From the IMG/VR virus record IMGVR_UViG_3300020139_000004, positions 1-22,946 of that record: a DNA stretch of 22,946 bases, one strand, 5' to 3'. Under the pieces are notes generated by a model. It worked only from the letters and a program-made list of their open reading frames with translations. It was not told the origin of the DNA and did no database searches. The DNA comes from a virus. Shown here in pieces: positions 22,221 to 22,946 of the stretch. A program made the position numbers and the translations under genes. How positions within the stretch are numbered: the first letter of the stretch is position 1; each line of letters begins with the position of its first letter.

Positions 22221-22868
22221 TTATCCTCGCCATTTTATAGGCAATTTTTTTGCTCCCAGTGAATATTTCATGAATGATTTAGGAGGGAATTTGCGTGCCT
22301 GGTCTTGACTAATCATTTTTCTAACTGCTTCTTCATAGTTCATTCTCCAAATGGTCACATCGCCCTCTTGAAGCCACATAAACCCATAATAAACTGCTCC
22401 ATTTATCAGGACATCTGGAAAGTTATTTGTAATATAATTTGTGTCTTCATCATTAATTAAATCAGGCAAATAAACATAATATTCCATAATTGCGTTATAA
22501 TCTTTTTCAGGAGTGGGATATATAACATAATTTCCATCGGCAAGTCTAAAATACATAGGTTCGGCTTTCGGAGTGGCAGGTGGAAACAATTCAAGTGCTT
22601 CAGTCAAAGTAATTTGTTGTAAAGGTTTATATGCGGTAGGTAATTCCAGCCAAATTTTCAAATCATCTTTGAACAAAGCGGGTAAATCATAAGTATTTAT
22701 ATTTTCATAAAAAGTTGTATTTTCTTGAGTTTTTAAGAAGGAAAAATTTGATAATCGGCAAACTTCTTTTTGAACTCTGTTAATCCAGGTGGGTATCAAA
22801 TCAAGTAGTTCTTGCTGTCGGTATACAAGTATTTTTTCAACTTCGTTTTTTATTTCTTTAAAGTTCAT
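22221..22868 (-). CDS. Head-tail adaptor protein (T7 gp11-like)
   Basis: The 215-residue protein matches the podoviral adaptor pattern: a helical N-terminus ending LIPTWINRVQKEVCRLSNFS (24-43), then TTFYENINTYDLPALFKDDL (51-70), LTEALELFPPATPKAEPMYF (87-106) and DGNYVIYPTPEKDYNAIMEY (109-128). A C-terminal helical region with NNFPDVLINGAVYYGFMWLQ follows. The YDLP, PxYF and YPTP steps are what I recognise from adaptor proteins (tail tubular protein A group) that sit between portal and nozzle. Position upstream of appendage and nozzle genes agrees. Its ATG overlaps the upstream stop (ATGA). Confidence 0.8.
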   Translation of the reverse strand: MNFKEIKNEVEKILVYRQQELLDLIPTWINRVQKEVCRLSNFSFLKTQENTTFYENINTYDLPALFKDDLKIWLELPTAYKPLQQITLTEALELFPPATPKAEPMYFRLADGNYVIYPTPEKDYNAIMEYYVYLPDLINDEDTNYITNNFPDVLINGAVYYGFMWLQEGDVTIWRMNYEEAVRKMISQDQARKFPPKSFMKYSLGAKKLPIKWRG

Positions 22869-22946
22869 TCTTCATTTACTTCAATTTTTTTAGAGGGTCT
22901 CCCTCTTTTTCGGGGTAAAGTAGTTGTAATTATTTCTTCAGCTTCG
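22865..22946 (-). CDS. C-terminal end of a protein with an AT-hook-like tail (partial)
   Basis: From the right edge a minus-strand frame reads 26 residues and stops at TGA (22867-22865), overlapping the adaptor ATG by 4 bases. The tail reads EAEEIITTTL, then PRKRGRPSKK, then an acidic IEVNEE end. RGRP flanked by lysines is the AT-hook core, which binds the minor groove of AT-rich DNA; it may contact packaged DNA. The N-terminal part and thus the protein's identity lie outside the window; the place before the adaptor suggests a capsid- or connector-related gene. Confidence 0.7.
   Translation of the reverse strand, partial: EAEEIITTTLPRKRGRPSKKIEVNEE

Overview
This window is viral. It reads as part of a tailed phage, most likely with a short-tailed (podovirus-like) virion, that infects a bacterium. 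The evidence is a large terminase, a head-tail adaptor, a beta-propeller tail-nozzle protein, three related appendage proteins and a 1693-residue virion protein, with no tail-tube, sheath or tape-measure gene. The DNA is AT-rich and most genes have strong AGGAGG-type ribosome binding sites. The proteins are rich in Lys, Glu and Ile, and a type III CRISPR counter-defence gene is present. Together these suggest a thermophilic, low-GC bacterial host carrying type III CRISPR, but the host is inference.

Layout. (1) Positions 1-3489, minus strand: one transcription unit with two unknown genes, the large terminase, a Csx3/Crn3-type ring nuclease with its own promoter, an unknown gene, and a partial gene running off the left edge that recalls phage DNA-binding or annealing proteins. 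(2) 3490-3588: overlapping divergent promoters around a 22-bp near-palindrome. (3) 3589-5218, plus strand: a small Cys-containing protein, then a winged-helix replication-initiator-like protein whose gene contains five copies of a GTAATCAA..TTGATnAC repeat, a long purine tract and an AT-rich stretch (a lambda-O-like candidate origin), ending at a terminator. (4) 5408-5671, minus: a small zinc protein. (5) 5672-6300: a regulatory gap with promoters, a G-rich structured element, a possible 50-residue ORF, an inverted repeat and a tRNA T-arm-like hairpin. (6) 6301-8807, plus: an unknown protein, an amidoligase, a class II glutamine amidotransferase and two small unknown proteins, closed by a strong terminator. 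(7) 8805-22946, minus: a small unknown gene, then (3' to 5') a holin-like membrane protein, a PurD-like ATP-grasp ligase, the giant virion protein, two probable internal virion proteins, a beta-rich protein, the tail nozzle, three appendage proteins, the tail adaptor and the end of an AT-hook-bearing protein.

How the parts fit. Minus-strand units package and build the particle; plus-strand units replicate the DNA and modify something by amide chemistry. The two most interesting cargoes are the ring nuclease, which would erase the cyclic tetra-adenylate alarm of host type III CRISPR, and the amide-ligation set. The latter comprises an amidoligase, an ammonia-releasing GATase II and, in the virion operon, an ATP-grasp ligase; it could modify peptides, host wall or virion components. 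No integrase, repressor, CRISPR array, complete tRNA or insertion sequence was seen.
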